From NCBI GenBank assembly GCA_013368375.1, contig JAACJP010000010.1:930001-994000 (forward strand): a stretch of 64,000 nt of DNA, written 5' to 3'. The notes under the pieces are model-generated. The model did no database searches. It was not told the origin of the DNA and saw only the letters and a list, made by a program, of their open reading frames with translations. Positions 10,551 through 21,773 of the stretch are shown here, piece after piece (position 1 is the first letter of the stretch; each line of letters starts with the position of its first letter). Made by a program: the position numbers and the translations under genes. The DNA is from Tricholomella constricta (Eukaryota > Basidiomycota > Agaricomycetes > Agaricales > Lyophyllaceae).

Positions 10551-13500
10551 ATGTCTTCCGATGGCGAAGGGCAGGATTCGAAACGGCGCAGGATCCAGCG
10601 TGCGTGCGATGTGTGCCGCCGAAAAAAAAGTACGTCCTGCATGGATCTTCAAACCTCCGGATTTCAAGCCAGCTGACGATCTCTACTAGTCCGATGTATG
10701 CCTATGCTCGATTCTCGATGAACAGACTAGCCCTGACCCCGATGGACAGGTGACGGCGTGCAGGAGCCGGGTAACCAGTGTACAAACTGCATAGACTATG
10801 GGCTCGCGTGTACGTACATCGAGATAGCCAAGGTGAATTTATACCCTTGTCCTTCGTAAATCTCTACTAATTATGTCGGAGTAAAAGAAACGCGGGCCCC
10901 CAAAATCGTGCGTTGTCCTCCGATCAACCGTACAAGGCGCTAACAAGAGCCATTGCTCAGATACGTAGAGAGGCTAGAATACCGCGTCGAGAAGCTTCAG
11001 GATCTGCTAGCAAAGGTTCGACTGCTCGTTTATGCCAGGACCTCCCTAACACTCCCTGATCCACATTCAGATCTCTCCTGAATCCCTCGAGCACCTCGAA
11101 GCCTTGCCTGACGCGCCCATCTCCTCCCTTTCCTCATTCTCACAACCCCAATGGCCTGCGCGCGACCCAGCCCCAGGGCGATACATACGCCAGCTCGGGT
11201 CTGCCGTTGTCCCGCCACTTGCGGTGGAGGAGGACGATGCAGAGGACTTTCTAGCAGACCACCTTGAAAGGCTCCATATCCACACGAAGGACCAACGCTT
11301 CTTTGGCAAGTCAAGCGGGGTGATGCTCATCAAGACTGCTCTGGAACTGAAGCAGAACTACTTGGGGATGGGCGGGATGGAGGGGGAGGACATCAGGGAG
11401 GAGGGGAATGACCTGGGTTTCAACACTGGTACGCGAAAGGCCGTAAGTTCCTTCCTCTACAACACCATCGAGATTTCTTTCGTGATACTAAGCTCGCCTT
11501 GCTCAGTGGACCCACCCGCCCCCGCCCCCACCGCCCCCGCCCCCCAAATACATCTTCCCCCCGCCCGACCTCCTGGACGCCCTCATCGACCTCTACTTCA
11601 TCCACATGAACCGGTACCTCCCGCTGCTGCACCGCCCGACCTTCAAGCGCGCCGTCGCACAGGGCCTGCACCTCACCGACACCCCCTTCGCAACCACCGT
11701 TATCCTGGTGTGTGCCGTCGCGGGACGCTACTCGGACGACCCGCGGGTCATGGACGCGGACGATGATGATACGGGCGGGAACGGAAGCGGGAAAGGAAAT
11801 GGGAGCGGGAGCAGCAGGCCACGGAACGCGCACTCGTGCGGTTGGAAATGGTTCACGCAGATCCCGCTCATCAAAACCTCACCTCTCGCCCCGCCGTGCT
11901 TGCACGAGCTCCAGTTTTACGCTGTAAGTCTCCGCTGTTTTTTTTTTTTTTTTTTTCTTCCCTTGTTTCTTTGTCATTTCTCGAGAGCTGACTGCTGTGT
12001 GTGCCTTCCTTTCACACAGCTGGTCGGCCAATTCCTTCAAGCTTCCTCCGTGCCTCAAGCCTGCTGGACCGTAGTTGGGATTGGTGTCCGCGTGGCACAG
12101 GACGTCGGCGCGCATCGTCGGAAAATGCGGGAGGTGCATACGATCGAGGATGAGCTGTGGAAGCGCGCGTTCTGGTGCGTATATGTTTCCTTCTCCATGC
12201 TTCTTGATATCCCTGATGCCGTGTTTCTATAGGGTGCTGATATGCATGGACCGGCTGTTCAGCTCGTCCCTCGGCCGGCCGTGTTCAATCCATGACGAAG
12301 AGTGCGTGTTATGCGGCATTTTCTCTTTTTATGGATCCGTCTTTAACATCATAATCATGATCACGCCTGTAGCTTTGACATCGATATGCCCATCGAGTGT
12401 GATGACGAGTATTGGGAGCACCCGGACCCAGAGCTGCGCTGGCGCCAACCAACGCCGAAGAAAACGCCCTCACTCATCGCGTATTTTAACGTCTACATCC
12501 GCCTTAACCAGATTCTGGCGTTCCTCCTCAGGACGGTGGTATGCGCTCACCCATCTCGTGTTTCCGGGGGTCCCTGATTACGAATGCTTTTGATAGTATG
12601 CGATCAACAAGTCCAAGATCCTCCTCGGATTCGTGGGGCAGCAGTGGGAAGAGAGCATCGTCTCAGAGCTAGACTCTGCGCTGAACGCATGGGTGGATAA
12701 CCTCCCTGACCACCGTACGTCCCTTGTCCCTCCTTCCCTCCCTCCATCCCTCCCGACAACTCTAACACAACGGACACATACACCCACAGTGCGCTGGGAC
12801 CCGACACGCACGCACGACGTGTTCTTCAACCAGTCGGCGTCGCTCTACAGCGCGTACTACCACATTCAGATCCTGGTGCACCGGCCCTTCATCCCGTCGC
12901 CGCGCAAACCGGACGCGGCGCTCTCCTTCCCCTCCCTCGCGATCTGCACGAATGCGGCGAGGGCGTGCAGCCATGTCCTCGAGGCGCAGAGGAGGAGGTT
13001 TCGGATCGCGCCGCCGCCGCTTCAGGTCAGCTTTATTTCTTCTTCTTCTTTCTTTCTTTCAGGTTTCTGAGGAACCATCGGATGGACTTGCACTGAACGT
13101 GTGTGTGTTGTAGACGGCGGCGTTCTCGGCGGGCGTAGTCCTCCTCCTCAGCATCTGGGGCGGGAAGCGCTCGGGCCTCTCGACGGATTTTGATAGGGAG
13201 ATGGGGGACGTAAAGAAGTGTATGGATATCCTCCAAGCTTCAGAGTCCAGGTGAAGCTTCTTCTCCCTTCCTCCTTCCTTGGAACTCACCACCCCTCCCA
13301 CATACAGATGGTACCTCGCCGGCCGCCTCCGGTACGACATCTACGTCTCTCCTCTTCCTTCATGCCTTCAAACCTGACCCCCTTGGTTTGGACAGCGACA
13401 TATTATGCGAACTCGCCTCGGTCGGAGACGTCCCGCTTGCGTCACTCGCACTTGCGCAGCAGTCGGCGGCTTCGCCCACGACGAAACGGGTGCGCGGACC

Positions 13501-14836
13501 TGAGCCGGAAGAGGAGGGGGAGGAGGAGGAGGAGCAGGGCGGCGGCGGTGGTGGGTCTGTGCCTCTCCAGGCTACGCCTGTGAACCCCGTGCCGGAGTCG
13601 GATGCTATGGACGCGACGCGGAGTATCGCGGGGCGGGCTCGGCGAAAGTCTGCGCTCGGCGCAGGTGGTAATGGCAATGGTATGGCGGGTGGGGTGGTGC
13701 CACATCGACGTCCGCCGCCGCCACCACCACCACCGATCCTTGCACAGGAACACCTGTACACGCTCCGAGCGCAGGAGTTTGAGCCCGAGCCCGAGCCCGA
13801 GATGGTGTACCCGCCTGCGTCTGTCCCGCGTTATCACCCTCCTCATCCTCATCACCATCCTCAGCGCTATCAGGCACCACCAACACCTTCCATGCACCAC
13901 TCCGACTATCATTACCGCCACCAGCAGCAGCAGCAGCAGCAACAGGATGTACACCACGACCACGGGATCCAGGTCCATCCTGAATATTGGTATACCACGG
14001 CTGAAGCAGCGGCGGTGCAGGGGCACCCACCAGGCTATGCCACGACCACGACCAACCATTCGCCGGCGCAGAGACACCAACACCAACACCAGCACCAGCA
14101 CCCCCGCCTCTACTCGCATCCGCATCCGCATCCGCATATACCCCCAACGATCCCAACGATCCCAAGTCCAGTTCCAGGTCCAGGTCCGAGTGCGACGACG
14201 ACGACGACGACGACGCGACTGGGGGGGTACAGTTCCAGCTCCAGCTCCAGCTCCAGTTCCGCGTACCATGCCTATGCCTACGCCTCTGCCTCTGCCTCTG
14301 CCTCCACATCTGTCTATGCACCGTCGGCGAAGGATCTGGGGGCCATGTCGCCGTTCGTGCTTCCTCCCCCACCGCATACGCATACGGGTGCAGGTGTGGG
14401 TGCAGGTGGGGGTGCGGGTTATGATGAAGGCCATGGGTATGCTTACCGCATGGCGGGTGAGGCTGGGGGTGGAACACATGCGGGCATGAGCACTAGCACA
14501 GGGGCGGGGACGGAGGCGGGGGCGGGAGCGGGAGCGGGAATGGAAGCGACGTATGCGCTGTGGGCGGGTGCACCGGCTGGGTACGAGTACGTCTTAATTC
14601 TTAATCTTAATCTTAATCTCTTCTCTCCCCTTTTTCTTTGTGTTGTTGTCTTGTCTTGAAAAGTGACCTGACTGACCCGGTTACCCAGGTTGGCAGAGTG
14701 GGGTGAGTATTTGACGAGCATGGGTGATGTGACGAGGGCCCCGCCGCCGCCGCAGCAGCAGCATGGGTATGGTGGGGGTGGACAGGGGCACGCGGGGCAT
14801 TTTCATGGTGCTGGCGCGGGGGCGGGCGCGGGGTGA
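10551..14836 (+). CDS. Zn2Cys6 fungal transcription factor with Fungal_trans domain
   Basis: Sixteen exons total 3276 bases, 1091 residues: 10551-10629, 10690-10695, 10750-10832, 10888-10907, 10961-11015, 11071-11442, 11507-11923, 12020-12174, 12233-12301, 12373-12538, 12597-12714, 12790-13025, 13114-13250, 13308-13331, 13396-14586, 14689-14836. The start encodes the binuclear zinc cluster CDVCRRKKIRC...CTNCIDYGLAC; a 6-nt micro-exon (TCCGAT) supplies Ile-Arg and part of the third cysteine. A short coiled linker follows (YVERLEYRVEKLQDLL). The middle region carries the Fungal_trans pattern (YFIHMNRYLPLLHRPTF, GVRVAQDVGAHR, ELWKRAFWVLICMDR, GRPCSIHDEDFDIDMP). The last third is low-complexity (acidic run, poly-Pro, His/Gln, Ser, Ala-Gly), probably an activation or disordered region. 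It is a nuclear DNA-binding regulator; its targets are unknown. Confidence 0.87.
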
Positions 14837-15127
14837 GGACGCGGTCGAGTCGAGGTGGGAAGGGAAGGGATATCGGATGGGGTAGAATGTAATGTAACGT
14901 GTGTGCCCATATTGTGTCTTACTGTATCAGTCTTCTTCTCTTCTTCTCCTTGCGCGGCGCGTCCACGGCCACGCATGCGTGACTGGCAGGCATCAGTCGC
15001 GTGATGGGGTGGGGTGGGGTGGAAGAAGATCAAGAACGCTTCTAATAGTAATCAAGAAAGGAAGGTCACAAAATCTTTGATAACAGAGCGTTGCGTCTTT
15101 TATCGCACTTTCATCATCATCATCATC

Positions 15128-16000
15128 ATGGTCACAAACGACGGGGACTACGACTACGACATGGAGGACGTCTCCTCCTCCTTCTCCCCAAAACCAAATC
15201 TCTCACTCAACCCCACTCAACCCCTCCCACCCGTCGCGCCCCCCCTCCCGTCCGACCTGGTCTACGACGGCGCCACCCCGCTCATCCTCGCCGTCTGGGA
15301 CCCTGCCACCACCACGCCCGCAGACACGGCGGCCTTTTTTGCGCGCTGGCCGCCCTCCCGCACCCCCGGGGCGTACGCGTCCTGGATCGCTGTCGACTGC
15401 CGTGGCTCCTCCTCCTCCTCCTCCTCTTCACCACGACCACCGAGGCGGGAGCAGGACGTGGAGGGGCTGTTGAGGGATTGGGAGGCGCTCAAGGCGCACG
15501 CGCACGCGCAACAGGAACAGGAGAAGGAGAAGGCGCGGCAGGGGCCCAAGCCCAGACAAGGGACAGAGAGGGGGACAGGGACAGGGACGGGGACGGGGAC
15601 GGGGACGGGGAGCGAGGTGATAACAGTCGCGGCCCTCGACGCGCTCGCCCAAGCCCACGGCATCCTCTCCGGGAAATGGCTCATCTACGCCCCGCCATCC
15701 CAGATCGACGATCTCTGGGCGCGCGTCGTGCGCTGCGGGGCGGTGGACGACGCCATGCGTGGCGGGCGCGCCAAGGTGTCCACTATCCCTGCTGGTGGGG
15801 CGGGGGCGGGGGAGGCGCATGTGGTGTGTGTGTATGTGGAGGACTATGGGGATGCGGGGGAGGTGGGGCGGGTGAGGGAGGCGCTGAGAAGGGAGGCGGG
15901 GGTGAGGTGGAGGATCGGGTTCAAGCCGGATGTGTATACGCGTTTGGGGATTTATAAGGGGAATGAGTGGGGGATTCGGCCGAGTCGGTATGTGGCGTGA
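15128..16000 (+). CDS. DUF1917 (Bles03-like) family protein
   Basis: A single open frame gives 290 residues from the ATG at 15128. This start was preferred over upstream codons because what lies before it is simple CAT repeat. The C-terminal half carries the family pattern: GKWLIYAPPSQIDDLWARVV, then VCVYVEDYGD, and the conserved end GFKPDVYTRLGIYKGNEWGI. The N-terminal part has an acidic start, a PLILAVWDPATTTP strand, a serine run and a GTGTGT repeat that probably forms a loop. The family has an eIF4E-like fold in known structures; its cellular role is not established. No introns are evident, unusual among its neighbours. Confidence 0.78.
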   Translation: MVTNDGDYDYDMEDVSSSFSPKPNLSLNPTQPLPPVAPPLPSDLVYDGATPLILAVWDPATTTPADTAAFFARWPPSRTPGAYASWIAVDCRGSSSSSSSSPRPPRREQDVEGLLRDWEALKAHAHAQQEQEKEKARQGPKPRQGTERGTGTGTGTGTGTGSEVITVAALDALAQAHGILSGKWLIYAPPSQIDDLWARVVRCGAVDDAMRGGRAKVSTIPAGGAGAGEAHVVCVYVEDYGDAGEVGRVREALRREAGVRWRIGFKPDVYTRLGIYKGNEWGIRPSRYVA

Positions 16001-16924
16001 TGTACATGTGTGTGGTGGTGGTGGTTTCTTGCACGTATGATCGATGGGCCGAGAAATACTATATAAAAGCGAACGTTGCAGTACGTGGTATATGCGGTTC
16101 TGCATCAGCAGGGCTGGCCTTATCCTGACGTTCGTCTTGTATCGGCTATGATTCCTAGTATGCACGACAGCGTAGTTGAATTGTGGTTATCCCCGTGTAG
16201 GTGTCGATGTATTCGACCTTTGCGACATCCTTGAAGGCATTTGGTGGCGAACACGAACAGGTGAGAGATAGTGTATGGCCCACTGTTAAAATTTTGAGGC
16301 AACAGGCGCGCCTTGGTCATTCAAGCAACTGCTACGGCGCGAGGCGTGCAAAGTCCAAAAGGTAGCAGACAAACGACGAATAGCTAAAAGGCATATGAAC
16401 GCGTTGGATCGTTTATTGACATCCGCAGCCTTCATTAGAAAGGGAGATCATATAATAGGGCCGTGCTATATTTAGACGCTTTACATGCAGATGGTGGCCG
16501 GTGGGGAATTAATTAATCAATCAAGCAGGCCTCATGTATTCCGTGCGTTGAACGTCGAACATTCAAACGGGCGCCATTGTTCCTGGAAAAGGGTGCCTCG
16601 GAGCGGAGTCTGAAGCGCTGGGGGCATTGTGAGAAGAAACGCAAGGCACGCGCTTTGTGGCAGGAACAATAAAAGAAAACATGAACCAGGCGAAACAATG
16701 GCCGTTGCTCGTTCTATAAAGTCAAAGCTAGGTGTGGTCTGCACAGTTCATCCTCCTGTTTTCCGCCTTCCGCCTTCAAGCCTCCTTCTACTTTCACTTT
16801 CTACGGCTTAGTCTTACGAGCTTTACGCCCCGAACGTCTATTCGCTGAGCGACGACCCCCCAGGCCCACCCACTGCTCCTCCCACTCCTTCCCTTCCCCA
16901 CCTTTTTTTACACTTACAGCAAAA
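16001..16924. promoter_or_regulatory. Intergenic region with TATA box of the AA9 gene
   Basis: No gene is seen. A TATA box (CTATAAAG, TATAAA at 16715-16720) lies about 200 bases before the start of the secreted monooxygenase gene and is followed by a pyrimidine-rich leader (CCTCC, TTCC and CTCC tracts up to 16910), common in highly expressed basidiomycete genes. The TATA assignment is inference from position. Confidence 0.45.
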
Positions 16925-18036
16925 ATGAAGTCACTCTCCTCCGCCTTGATCCTTCCCCTTGCCTTTGCCGCCTCGGCCTTTGCCCACGGATTCGTGTCTA
17001 CCGTCACCATCGACGGCAAGGTCTACAAGGGCAACGTCCCCAACGGAGCCAAGAACCCCTCCATCATCCGCCAGATCAACGACGTCGGCCCCGTCAAGGG
17101 TGCCAACAACGCCGCCGTCAACTGCGGGCTCGGCGCGGGCCCCGCGTCCCAGGTGGCCGAAGCCATGCCCGGCAGCGTAGTCACATTCGATTGGACCGGC
17201 GGTGATTTCAGCAACGTGCGTTTCTTTAGTCTTCGCATTTGGTACCAGTTTCTGACGAATGCCACAGTGGCCTCACAATACGGGCCCGATGTTCACGTAC
17301 ATGGCCTCGTGCGGCAGCACCTCCTGCGACAAGTTTGACTCCAAAAACGCAAAGTGGTTCAAGATCCAACAAGTCGGTCGTAAATCCGCAGGCGGTGAAT
17401 GGGCTCAAGCCGATCTCAGTGCGTTCCCCCCCTCTTCCCTCTCCCCTTACCCCTCTCCCACCCACCCTAACCCCTTCCCCACTTGCAGTGAAAACAGGCG
17501 TCCCAGCCTCCGTGACAATCCCGCGCACCCTCGCTCCAGGGAACTACCTCATCCGACACGAGATCCTCGCCCTGCACCTCGCCAACTCCCCCGGCGGCGC
17601 CGAGTTCTACCCCGCCTGCGCCCAGCTCCACGTTGGCGGCTCCGGGACCGCCACACCCTCGCCGACCGAGCTCGTCAGCCTCCCCGGCGCGTACAGCGAC
17701 AACGACCCCGGCATCTTCGATAAGGACGTGTTCAATGCTCGCGCGACGTATGTGTTCCCCGGCCCCAAGGTTGCGGCGTTGGCTGCAGGTGGAGGTGCGG
17801 GTGCGGGTGGGAATGAGGCCCCGGCCCCGGCTCCGGCACCGACTACGACTGGTACTGGCGCCGGACCCAAGCCGACGCCGACGAAGGGCACGAGCGGGAG
17901 CTGTAAACTCAAGAAGAAGGTGTCGGCCTCGGTGAACGTCAACGCCAAGGCAGCGGCTGCTACCATCCGCCCGCGCCACCTCTCCCGAGTGATGCGCGGG
18001 CTCATTGCTGGGCGCGCCTCCTCCTCATCCTCATGA
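16925..18036 (+). CDS. AA9 lytic polysaccharide monooxygenase (formerly GH61)
   Basis: Three exons, 16925-17215, 17268-17418 and 17489-18036, give 329 residues. A signal peptide (MKSLSSALILPLAFAASAFA) precedes His-Gly-Phe, so cleavage exposes the N-terminal histidine that forms the copper histidine brace. The second copper histidine is in WPHNTGPMFTYM, and the axial tyrosine region is GGAEFYPACAQLHV with the usual Gln-x-Tyr-like surroundings (HEILALHLA). Cysteines are in place for the family disulfides. The enzyme is secreted and cleaves cellulose or related polysaccharides oxidatively, using a reductant and O2 or H2O2. There is no CBM1; instead an Ala/Gly/Pro/Thr-rich linker leads to a short basic tail (CKLKKK, RPRHLSRVMR) and a terminal serine run. 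Confidence 0.9.
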
Positions 18037-18276
18037 TCATGATTGTCCATGTCCTGTCGCCATGATTCGTGATTCGTGTCTATGACCCCGACGACGACGA
18101 CGACCGTGATATCCTATATCTATATCCATTAGAGCCTGACTTCCGATCCCCCCCCCCTGCTGTATCATTATCCCTCTCATCTTCGCGACGCTGCGCGTCG
18201 CTGTACATCGTACGACTGTACTTGTAGATTCACCATGCTCACTCGATATCGATGGCTTGTGTACTTTTAGAGTATG

Positions 18277-18303
18277 TACTTACTTACTTACTTACTTACT
18301 TAC
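18277..18303 (+). repeat. (TACT)n tetranucleotide repeat
   Basis: About seven tandem copies of TACT/ACTT are visible downstream of the AA9 gene. Confidence 0.9.
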
Positions 18304-18427
18304 GGTGGGTAGGAGTAATTCGGGGAATATATATCTATATTGTTAAAAGACCTGTACAGGTGTGCTTGACATTTGACATTTCCGATTCAGAAGGTGCGAC
18401 GATGGACTGAACGGGGCTGGGGACATT

Positions 18428-18451
18428 GGACTGGACTGGACTGGACTGGAC
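18428..18451 (+). repeat. (GGACT)n pentanucleotide repeat
   Basis: About five tandem copies of GGACT are visible. Confidence 0.88.
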
Positions 18452-18602
18452 AGTTGAGATCTTGAGACGTGGGCATTGGCATGGGCATGGAAGATGCGAG
18501 TTCATTGGGTACTAGGTATGAGGTATTGGGGCCTCGCCGGGACTTGGGCAGCATCTAAGTATGAAGTATGTAGGATCATTAATCATTCATTGCTTCTTCG
18601 TC

Positions 18603-18637
18603 AGGCAAGGCAAGGCGAGGCAAGGCAAGGCAAGGTC
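18603..18637 (+). repeat. (AGGCA)n imperfect pentanucleotide repeat
   Basis: Tandem AGGCA/AGGCG units, six to seven copies with one variant. Confidence 0.85.
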
Positions 18638-18868
18638 AAGCCATGCCAGGTAATGCAAGATGACATTACACCACGGGCCCCACGGCGTGGCACGGTCCCG
18701 CTCATGAATTATGATTGAGTCAAATCTACGGTACCAAGCCTGGTGCCTCCATGATCCATGAACGCGAAGCTCAAACCAAGGAATGCAGGGGGAGGGGAGG
18801 AGAGCTGGGGTGTTATTCGTAAGTAGCATGCCGAGAAAAAGCGGCTGAGAAAATGCGATGCCACATGG

Positions 18869-19012
18869 CGCGATGGTTCGAGATCATTGCGGAATTCGAA
18901 TGTAGGCGCAGCTAGAATTAAATCTGGTCAAAACTAAGATCTAGATGGTACAGTCAGATGCCAGTGATGGTGGGTGTCGACCTTCGCATCCGCCATTACC
19001 ATAGCATACCAT
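18869..19012 (+). repeat. Dispersed repeat shared with the upstream regions of small-family copies 2 and 3
   Basis: The string around AAATCTGGTCA, then GCCAGTGATGGTGGGTGTCGAC and CTTCGCATCCGCCATTACCAT recurs in similar form at 55495-55615 and 58247-58340, both upstream of family genes. Here no family coding exon follows, so it is an orphan copy or a separate repeat. Confidence 0.6.
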
Positions 19013-19452
19013 ACCGAGAAAAAACGTCCGAGGGAAGGCGAGGTGCGATGCATGGATGGATGATGGATGTATTACCCGCAGCGGTCCCCAAAAAGAACAA
19101 GCGGGGCCCGTTCTACATACACGACATCAAATGTATGCTACGGACATGAATAAACCAGGGCCGATGCGATATACGGAATCTCACGGATTAGTTTACCCAT
19201 GCGACACCCCCCGGGAGGCGAACCGGAGCTCCACCAAATACCAAGAAGTTTGAAACACACAGTGTGGGAGAAAAATGAAGTCAGAGTACGGATGAATAGT
19301 AGAGGCATTGTCAGTATTGTCGCTCTGAAAACAGTGTAATGACTGCGGCGAGTCGTTCCCGTCGGGGAGACAGGGCAATGACTGGGATGACTCGTTCCCA
19401 AGAGAGGGAATGTGTGCTGCTGTGCAGTGGGGGATACAAGAATTATAATTGG

Positions 19453-21281
19453 CTATGTACTAGGGATGAACATGGGGACCTCGTCATAGATACAGAAAAC
19501 TTGGTGGACATAGGCGGCAAACGACTTTAGGGTTTCCGCATGATTAACAAGGTAGTCAACGAATTGCGTAGCAGGAGCGGAAAAGAAGATGACGCGTAGC
19601 GCAGGATTAAGGTGAAAGAGGGTGTTGAGGAAGTCCTCCCGGACGGCGACAAGGTGGTCATTCGTGCGACAGCCGAACAACGCATGGACTTCGTCGTCAA
19701 TTGCGAGGCGGCAGAATCGACACAAGCGACGCTGCCGTTCGATACGACCCCGAGAAAACCGGCGACGCCGTAACTGCTCGACAGCCAACGGGTGATCACA
19801 TAAAAGCAGGCGCGTAAGGGCATGCCGATGCAGGGGGTCGGGGATTTTGAGATAGGGCTGCATGCGACGCTGAGTGACGTCATGACCATGGGCGCAAAAG
19901 ACAAGCTTGGTAGAGGTATCCCACAAACTCTGCAGGGACGTCCGCGCACTGGCAGAGTCTTCAATGAGATGGGATAGAGAAGGGGCGCAGGTGGCCAAGG
20001 TATCGGCACTGACGTATACGGGGTCGGGCAGCTGTGCGCAGACCCGAATAAGGTCCTTGACCCAAGACGAGGTGCGGTCCTGTGGATGGGTTTGGGCGAG
20101 GTCGATAGAGTCCATGAGAGCGACGTGTGCGAGACAATGGGGGGCAAGAGAAAAGACGGAGTTCAAGAATCCCACAGCTAATATGATTCGACGGTATTTG
20201 AGGGGCATCAAGCCAGTCTCTGTATACAGGGGGTGCAATAAAGAACGAGCCGATAAATGCAACATCCTTCGTATGAAGGTCCGCTGCACGTTCTCGAGCT
20301 CATTCAGGGCAGCGCGGTTGGTATCGAGGATGACATCACATCCATGGATGAGATGGGGGTTGATGCGGGCCATGTAAAGTTTACGCCCTTCAGGAGGCGG
20401 GATGATGCCAACGAAGGAGTCGATGGTGAAGGTTGCCCCCGAGATACCCTGCGCTGCTGATGTCTTGGTCTTGCAATGCTTCTGAAACATAGAGGAGTTT
20501 GCGAAGTCGAAAGTGATTCTGACGTAAGTGTAGTAGGTGACAAACTCGATTGGTATGCCCGCAACAGTGATTTAAACGCCATCAGAGCTGGTGGGCCCCG
20601 TCGTGCAACCGACCACTTGGTTTTCACAACACTAATAATCATGCGGTTGAGCGAGCACCAGCGCTGGAAGGCGTCGAGTTTGCATTGTAGGCCATGAGGA
20701 GATGTAGTGAAGAGGGCGACATCGTCGGCCTGCTCAATGTGAGACACAGGGCGGTGATGGAGCAGGATGTCATCGGCATGGTCAGGAATGAGAAGGTCGG
20801 AGAAGAAGACGTTCCACAGCCCAGGAGAGGCTGTGTCGCTGGTGAGTAGGCCCAGTAAGGAAGCAAAGGTGTCGGAGAGGTCTCCTCCATGACGAACAAT
20901 GTAGGTCATCTCAGCGTAGACGCTGCGCAGCCAGTCGAAAATGGGACCCGAGACACCAGCACTGTACAGCTTCATCCACAAGATGGAGAGATCAGTGGAG
21001 GGGAACACGTTTTCGAGATCGACGAAGGCGATGTACAGAGCTTTGCCACTTGCTCGCGCTCGCTCGATGGCGCACCGCAGGATGAAGGAGTTATTGTTGG
21101 TGCGATATTTAGGACGAAAACCATTCTGGGTGTCGGGCAGGACGTGAGCACTTTCGGCCCATTCACACAGGCGGTCGTCAATGAGCAGAGTCAGGAGCTT
21201 AAGCAGACAGGACTCAAGACCGACGAGCCTGTAGTCCTTCGGGTTTGATGGCCGACCTCTGCGCTTAAGAATGCCAATGAG
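19453..21281 (-). pseudogene. Broken non-LTR retrotransposon (reverse transcriptase) fragment
   Basis: On the minus strand the frame reads like the reverse transcriptase of non-LTR elements common in Agaricomycetes: QNGFRPKYRTNN, then FVDLENVFPSTDL, the catalytic box as EQADDVALF, and PHGLQCKLDAFQRWC. The C-terminal part (minus ORF 19453-20490) has a thumb-like region and a zinc knuckle CRFC...H...C (RLCRFCRLAIDDEVHALFGC). A one-base frameshift near 20570 separates the RT part from the C-terminal part, and the N-terminal region is missing at about 21281, where the neighbouring LTR element begins. No endonuclease domain is seen. The aspartates of the catalytic box are intact, but the copy cannot make a full protein. 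Confidence 0.8.
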
Positions 21282-21382
21282 GACTGTATGTTGGACCTTG
21301 TCCGTATTCTTTATCTCCTCGCTTATGTTATTGTCATCACGTGATTGCTCGATATACTTCCGCTCGACGTGTCTACATCCTC

Positions 21383-21564
21383 AGTTGTTCCTTCCTTCAT
21401 ATCACGGACACTGAGGATGTACGTATATCATTCGCTCTCTCTCATATGCTTACTTATACTTGTACTCGCTATCTTAGACCGCGTACCGTGTTCTAGGTAG
21501 TACCAATCTAGTTGTTCCTTCCTTCATATCACGGACACTGAGGATACCGCGTACCGTGTTCTAG
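21383..21564 (+). repeat. Pair of interleaved direct repeats in the 5' region of element Z
   Basis: A 36-bp unit beginning AGTTGTTCCTTCC occurs at 21383-21418 and 21510-21545. A 19-bp unit ACCGCGTACCGTGTTCTAG occurs at 21478-21496 and 21546-21564. Both pairs look identical. They probably lie inside the LTR and reflect a local duplication. Confidence 0.85.
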
Positions 21565-21773
21565 ATCATTTCGGCCATCAGGTTATGGGCCCCGCCCTTA
21601 TTTGACTAGGATCAGGTTCTCAGATTTCATATCAACCCCATCGCCTTCGTCATATCACCGTCGGTTCGACTACTGACAAGTCGGATCACCTTTTTTTACC
21701 TACCTCAAACAACACTTACAAACCCTGCACACTCACGTGTTTGGGAACTTTTAACACTTCTCGCCCCCCATAG

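Larger units (their letters stand above)
18037..19452. other. Intergenic region with simple repeats and an orphan promoter-like segment
   Basis: No gene is seen. The stretch holds three simple repeats and, at about 18869-19012, a segment related to sequence upstream of two small-family gene copies on the right of the window (listed separately). Confidence 0.55.

Noticed and set aside
13442..14489. Long open frames (about 290-345 codons) on both strands opposite and overlapping the transcription factor exon
   Set aside because: They are mirror frames of simple-repeat DNA (CAC, TCC, GGC runs), consist of Arg or Trp runs, and have no family motif; the plus frame with the zinc-factor continuation explains the region.
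15262..16165. Minus-strand ORFs opposite the DUF1917 gene
   Set aside because: High GC content opens several frames; only the plus frame shows family motifs.
18277..18637. CRISPR-like or satellite array
   Set aside because: The units are 4-5 bp microsatellites without spacers, and the genome is fungal.
20889..21248. Plus-strand ORF of 119 codons opposite the non-LTR element
   Set aside because: It is the complement of the reverse transcriptase frame, which carries the recognisable motifs.
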